NCBI GenBank assembly: GCA_026400425.1
Contig: JAPLPC010000499.1
Coordinates: forward strand, 1 to 8,770
From: Hyphomicrobiales bacterium
GTDB lineage: Bacteria > Pseudomonadota > Alphaproteobacteria > Rhizobiales > Xanthobacteraceae
DNA length: 8,770 nucleotides
Direction: 5' to 3'
This document shows positions 5,535-8,770 of the stretch, piece by piece. The notes beneath the pieces were generated by a model, which was not told the origin of the DNA, did not search any database, and saw only the letters and a list, made by a program, of their open reading frames with translations. A program made the translations under genes and the position numbers. Numbering within the stretch: the stretch's first letter is position 1; each line of letters begins with the position of its first letter.

Positions 5535-7720
5535 TCCTCGATACGAGGCGGCACGGCAGGACACGCCGAGATATCCAGAAGCTGGTCAAGCACCTCGACA
5601 AGCAAATCGGGCAGACGTCCCGTGTCGTGGCCATCGGCAATGTCCCTCTAGGGAACGCCGCCGATGTCATGCATTATATGGAAACGTTGCGCGATGCCTC
5701 TCGAGCAACGGTTTCCTGCCATCATATCTCGCTCTCGCCGAGAAACCGACTATCGGATGCGCAGCGCGACGAAGCCGTCCGCCGCATCCTCGACGCGATG
5801 GGGGCGGAGGACCACGCTTACGTAGTCTGGCAGCATTCCGGGAAAGCCCGCTCCGACGCCGCTACGGCCGATGATCATTACCATGTCGTACTGTCGCATA
5901 TCGGCCCCAACGGGCGGGCGCTGTCCGATAGGGGCTCGTATGTCCGGCTTGAAGCGGTTGCACGATCTCTGGAAGCCGATTTTGGGGAGCCGATAACGCA
6001 TTCTCGGAAAACGAAATCCGTCGCTGACGAGCTTCGCAGGATCGGACGCGGTGATATTGCCGCGATGCTGACCGTGCCGGCGACACCGCCCAAGAGCGCG
6101 ATGTCGTCGGAGACGCACGCGCGAGCGGAACGTGAGGGACTGGACCTCCCAAAATTGCAGGCCGCCGTCCGTGCGGCTTGGACCAATTCCGACGGGGGGA
6201 CGGCATTCAGGAGTGCGCTCCTAAATGATGGCTTCGAACTCGTTCCCGGAAGAAGGACCGGCGTCCTCATGGTGATGACGGCGGGCGTCGAGATCGGCGC
6301 GCTGGACAGGATAGTTCGAGAACGGCGCGCAGACGTGGCAGCGCGCATGACACAGGAGGAAGAAAATGACCGACACGCACAAGAAAGCGCGCTCTCCCGG
6401 CGAGGCAATCTATCTCGAAGCGCGGGGAGCCAGGACGACCTCGGAACAGCTCCTGCCACTCTTGGCGCTTCTCAAAGAGGACGAGAACGAGACCGGGGGA
6501 CCGCTCGACGAACTGAAGGGCATTCTCCACGCGCTCATCGAGGGCCTGAGATATCAGAACGGAATCCTCGAACGGCTCGACGCCGCGTGCGCGAGCGCGT
6601 CGTCGTCGCCGATCTCGGACGTCTCGACCTAAACGCATTGAAGGGGGCAGCTCATACAGTGGCCGCCGGCGGCGGCTCGATTCATAGTGATTGGGGTTCA
6701 CTAGAGGGACGACGCAGCATGACCAAGGGTTCTGACGATCGTAGTAAGATCGATTACAAGGGAAAATTGGTCTGCGCAGCGGCACCGCAGGGCTTCGATG
6801 TGACGCCATTTGCGGCTGATCTTCGAATGATTGAAGTGCCGACGCCCACGAACCCGTTGACGAAAATTCTCTTGCATGATGGCGGATGGGTCGAGATCGA
6901 CCGGCAATCGCAGACTGTACGCTTTTGGGGAACGCCCGGTCGCGCCATCATGCTTGCTGCGGCCATAGCCGACGCTGGAGGTTGGCAGATCGGCGAGCTG
7001 AGACACACAGCGACTGTCGTCCGGAAGGCCAGCGCCTCGCGTGTCGGACGCCAGGTCGATGATCGTAATTCCGATCTTGTCGCGTGGTGGCGAGATCGGG
7101 GATATGTCGCGACGGCTGCGCCTGATGGGACGTGGGTCGATGTCGGCGGTGCGCGAATCCGCGACATGGGCGATCTCGTGGAGGTTCACGGTCCGGTGTC
7201 GGGGGATGTCGCGATCGCGATTGTCACCAAGGCGAAGGAGGCATGGGATGGCGGTCTCAAGCTTCACGGGCAATGGACCCAGGTTGAAAAGGACATGATT
7301 TGGCTCGAAGCGCAGCGGCGGGATGTCGTTGTCGAAAACTGCGAACCGTCCTCGGTCGCGACCGATCTTTGGGCGAAGACGCAGGCAAAGACCGTCCGCC
7401 GCGCCGAAACGCCCAGAAAGATCAGATCGGCGGTTCAGGATGCTGCCGATTTGCTGGGCGCAGCGCGGGGCGATCACGACGCGCTTGTCCGTCTTCCGGA
7501 AAGCCTCCGCCATTTCGTGATGTCGTATCTCGACGATGAGCAACGGGCCGAACTCTCGGCATCCGATGTCGTCACCGTCATCCCAGAATTGACCCGCTTC
7601 CGGAAATTGGGCGAAGCCGAACTTGTCGGCGTCAAGCGAACGGGCGGTCCGTTGCCGACGCCGCTTGTTCCGGAACAGTCGCCGACGCCAAGCGATCCGT
7701 TGAAACCCAAGCCGGTCTGA
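5531..7720 (+). CDS. Mobilization relaxase with C-terminal LPD7-like region
   Basis: A 729-aa relaxase predicted to nick oriT and lead the transferred strand. The N-terminal domain (1-180) has CHHISLSP (63-70) and a histidine metal site built from His102 and DDHYHVV (114-120, His116 and His118). The likeliest nicking tyrosine is Tyr49 (MHYMETL), but this is uncertain. Residues 208-275 (AAVRAAW...GFELVPGRRTG...) form a helical domain often found after the relaxase core. Residues 280-396 are an Arg/Gly-rich linker whose DNA also encodes the nested 88-aa gene. From Met397 a folded part resumes: a segment at about 450-490, then an LPD7-like domain at about 510-605 (WWRDRGY...GDLVEV...), as found in many relaxases. 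The C-terminus is proline-rich. The ATGA overlap with mobC fixes the start. A separate protein starting at ATG 6719 (GAGGG upstream) is possible, but the in-frame continuity favours one long protein. Confidence 0.85.
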   Translation: MILDTRRHGRTRRDIQKLVKHLDKQIGQTSRVVAIGNVPLGNAADVMHYMETLRDASRATVSCHHISLSPRNRLSDAQRDEAVRRILDAMGAEDHAYVVWQHSGKARSDAATADDHYHVVLSHIGPNGRALSDRGSYVRLEAVARSLEADFGEPITHSRKTKSVADELRRIGRGDIAAMLTVPATPPKSAMSSETHARAEREGLDLPKLQAAVRAAWTNSDGGTAFRSALLNDGFELVPGRRTGVLMVMTAGVEIGALDRIVRERRADVAARMTQEEENDRHAQESALSRRGNLSRSAGSQDDLGTAPATLGASQRGRERDRGTARRTEGHSPRAHRGPEISERNPRTARRRVRERVVVADLGRLDLNALKGAAHTVAAGGGSIHSDWGSLEGRRSMTKGSDDRSKIDYKGKLVCAAAPQGFDVTPFAADLRMIEVPTPTNPLTKILLHDGGWVEIDRQSQTVRFWGTPGRAIMLAAAIADAGGWQIGELRHTATVVRKASASRVGRQVDDRNSDLVAWWRDRGYVATAAPDGTWVDVGGARIRDMGDLVEVHGPVSGDVAIAIVTKAKEAWDGGLKLHGQWTQVEKDMIWLEAQRRDVVVENCEPSSVATDLWAKTQAKTVRRAETPRKIRSAVQDAADLLGAARGDHDALVRLPESLRHFVMSYLDDEQRAELSASDVVTVIPELTRFRKLGEAELVGVKRTGGPLPTPLVPEQSPTPSDPLKPKPV
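6366..6632 (+). CDS. Nested 88-aa protein inside the relaxase gene
   Basis: A small gene wholly inside the relaxase gene, shifted one base relative to it. It has ATG 6366 with AGGAGG (6354-6359) 6 bases upstream, the best ribosome site in the window. By hand count, about 80% of its codons end in G or C, while the relaxase frame over the same DNA is near 50% and reads as a repetitive Arg/Gly-rich string. The product is hydrophilic at the N-terminus (MTDTHKKARS), has a leucine-rich helix (28-37), an acidic stretch (38-43) and a longer amphipathic helix (46-75). It has no membrane segment or signal peptide. I do not recognise the family. Its place within the relaxase gene suggests a mobilization role, by analogy with mobB nested in mobA of RSF1010-type plasmids, although that protein differs and is partly membrane-bound. 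Confidence 0.7.
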   Translation: MTDTHKKARSPGEAIYLEARGARTTSEQLLPLLALLKEDENETGGPLDELKGILHALIEGLRYQNGILERLDAACASASSSPISDVST

Positions 7721-7722
7721 CG

Positions 7723-8172
7723 ATGTCGCTTTCTCCGCAAGTCGTTCTGCTACGGCGATACGTCCTCGAACGCGCCGCAGGCCGCTTCCCGCGCAAGGAA
7801 TTTGCGCGATACGACGTAGATATCGGGGCGTGGGTTCGTTGCGAAGAAGCGGTCGCGCGCGCCTCCGCTCATTGGCGCTGCCTTCGTCAACCGTCCGCCC
7901 CTTGGTGCCCCGTCCTCGGCTCCCGCACCGGCGTTTACGACGATGAAGCCTTGCAGGCTTTCTTCATCACCATTCCGGAAGACGAATGGCAGCGCCTCGC
8001 CACGCGTGTCGGAAAACGACCGAAGGCGTGTTTGCAGGACTGGAGAGAATCCGGCCGGCGCATCCTCGATGCGGTCTCTAACAATCATCCCGCAAGCGGT
8101 GCCCTTCCTGGAAACCTTGCAGGATGGCCCTCCACGCGCGGAACGGGGCGGCGCGGCCTTCAGGTGCGTTGA
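7723..8172 (+). CDS. Hypothetical protein downstream of the relaxase
   Basis: A 149-aa protein I do not recognise. It starts two bases after the relaxase stop, so it belongs to the mob operon. The first 115 residues look like a real soluble protein: an Arg-rich helix (MSLSPQVVLLRRYVLERAAGR), several Trp residues, and a segment FFITIPEDEWQRLATRVGKRPKACLQDW that resembles a helical DNA-binding or regulatory fold. No catalytic motif, signal peptide or membrane segment is visible. The last 30 residues are Gly/Pro/Arg-rich and use less typical codons, while the next frame over the same DNA stays open to 8278 with better third positions. The C-terminus may therefore be altered by a frameshift. Confidence 0.65.
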   Translation: MSLSPQVVLLRRYVLERAAGRFPRKEFARYDVDIGAWVRCEEAVARASAHWRCLRQPSAPWCPVLGSRTGVYDDEALQAFFITIPEDEWQRLATRVGKRPKACLQDWRESGRRILDAVSNNHPASGALPGNLAGWPSTRGTGRRGLQVR

Positions 8173-8237
8173 TCTGACGTGGGTGTTTCTAGCGCGACCA
8201 ATTACCCCAACCACCTCGATCAAGCCGAAAAAACCAC

Positions 8238-8260
8238 CGCGCAAACGCGAAATTTTATTT
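8238..8260 (+). terminator. Weak candidate terminator after the mob operon
   Basis: CGCG (8238-8241) pairs with CGCG (8246-8249) across CAAA, followed by AAATTTTATTT. The stem has only 4 bp and the T-run is broken, so termination here is a weak guess supported mainly by its place after the last mob gene. Confidence 0.25.
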
Positions 8261-8411
8261 CAAGGGATCAAAATCTAATCCAAAAATGCTGCTGCAGCGC
8301 ATCAGCGCCGGGTTTGGGCGCACCGACGGAAATCGTGAGTAACTCGGTTTCCGGCTGAAATTTGCGGCGGAATCTTATACTGGTCGCATCGTACATAGTG
8401 CTTTTGGATGG

Positions 8412-8428
8412 TCCGATCGGTGATCGGA
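8412..8428. promoter_or_regulatory. Perfect inverted repeat upstream of the restriction-modification gene
   Basis: TCCGATC (8412-8418) and GATCGGA (8422-8428) form a perfect 7-bp inverted repeat around GGT, ending 22 bp before the TTG start at 8451. TATACT (8376-8381) lies upstream and could be a -10 element, though I see no good -35 box. The repeat is well placed for an operator or a leader hairpin controlling the gene. Confidence 0.4.
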
Positions 8429-8450
8429 TTGCCATCGCCGGGGGTGGCAA

Positions 8451-8770
8451 TTGACTGATTCTACCGTGTTCATTTCGGGTTCGCTGTTTACGATCGACTA
8501 CCTTGTCGAAGCGATTAGTACCACGCCATCATATCGTGCCGTGGATGTCGCCAGATTGCGCGCTCGGCTCGATGAGATTGCCGTCGCATTTCCAAAAAGC
8601 CACAAGACAAACGAAAGCCAGACAGAGGACGATTTCATCTGGCCTGTTCTGAGGCTACTCGGTTGGACTGACTCCCTCCGTCAACAGAATCTCACCGTTT
8701 CTGGCCGGGACGATGTTCCAGACGGTTTGTTGTTTGCCGACGCTGCGGCGAAGACAGTGGCCAACACTCA
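8451..8770 (+). CDS. Type IIG/Eco57I-like restriction-modification protein, N-terminal part
   Basis: The first 106 codons of a gene cut by the right edge. NESQTEDDFIWPVLRLLGW (54-72) followed by LRQQNLTVSGRDDVPDGLLF (76-95) is a conserved block I associate with the N-terminus of large single-chain enzymes that carry both a nuclease region and an adenine-type DNA methyltransferase (Eco57I-like methylase proteins). The Asp and Glu in these blocks may belong to the nuclease site. The methylase motifs lie beyond the window, so activity cannot be judged. The frame has a stop at 8421-8423 and no ATG or GTG before TTG 8451, which is preceded by GGGGTGG; GTG 8466 is a shorter alternative. Such enzymes act alone and often sit on mobile DNA, fitting this context. 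Confidence 0.7.
   Translation, partial: MTDSTVFISGSLFTIDYLVEAISTTPSYRAVDVARLRARLDEIAVAFPKSHKTNESQTEDDFIWPVLRLLGWTDSLRQQNLTVSGRDDVPDGLLFADAAAKTVANT

Noticed and set aside
6701..7543. Minus-strand 280-aa reading frame opposite the LPD7-like region
   Set aside because: Long because GC-rich codons leave few stops on the other strand; Arg/His/Pro-rich composition and no motif.
6719..7720. Separate 333-aa LPD7-like protein starting at ATG 6719
   Set aside because: It is in frame with the relaxase with no intervening stop, and relaxases with such C-terminal domains are common. It remains possible as an additional internal start, so it is described within the relaxase entry.
7750..8244. Minus-strand 164-aa reading frame opposite the gene after the relaxase
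   Set aside because: Antisense shadow of a GC-rich gene; it lacks a ribosome site and recognisable motifs.
1..8770. CRISPR arrays, tRNA or rRNA genes, insertion sequence ends
   Set aside because: No regularly spaced repeats, no tRNA-like or rRNA-like stretch and no transposase with terminal repeats were seen on reading both strands.

Overview
The window looks like part of a mobile element from a GC-rich alphaproteobacterium, most likely a mobilizable plasmid or an integrated relative of one. The evidence is the GC-rich codon use, the GTG and TTG starts, the alphaproteobacterial style of the mobilization genes, and the grouping of mobilization, recombination, replication-like and restriction-modification genes. 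The genus cannot be named from the sequence alone.

Layout, left to right. A DNA cytosine-5 methyltransferase lies on the minus strand (217-1569). Divergent from it is a putative HUH-type (rolling-circle-like) replication protein (1771-2964). The roughly 200 bp between them holds two strong inverted repeats, one overlapping the ribosome binding site of each gene. The replication-like gene meets a minus-strand serine recombinase (2903-3568) tail to tail with a 62-bp overlap. Just upstream of the recombinase is a perfect 28-bp palindrome with TGTC/GACA ends, which is the size and form of a resolvase crossover site. After about 400 bp without a convincing gene comes an exported alpha/beta hydrolase (4010-4954), probably cargo.

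The right half is a mobilization block. A 217-bp region of hairpins that may contain oriT (about 5085-5160) is followed by a MobC-like accessory protein (5172-5534), a relaxase with a C-terminal LPD7-like region (5531-7720, starting inside the mobC stop codon) and a 149-aa protein of unknown function (7723-8172). An 88-aa gene (6366-6632) with a near-perfect Shine-Dalgarno sequence appears to lie wholly inside the relaxase gene in another frame. That arrangement recalls mobB inside mobA of RSF1010-type plasmids. The window ends in the first 106 codons of a large restriction-modification protein of the type IIG/Eco57I-like kind (from 8451).

How the parts could work together (inference): the relaxase and MobC process the transfer origin, using a conjugation apparatus from elsewhere. 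The recombinase resolves multimers or cointegrates at the 28-bp site. The HUH protein may drive replication. The two DNA-modification systems mark the element or protect it from host restriction. The observations most worth testing are the nested mob gene, the crossover-site palindrome, and the two hairpins that would hide ribosome binding sites in the divergent control region.
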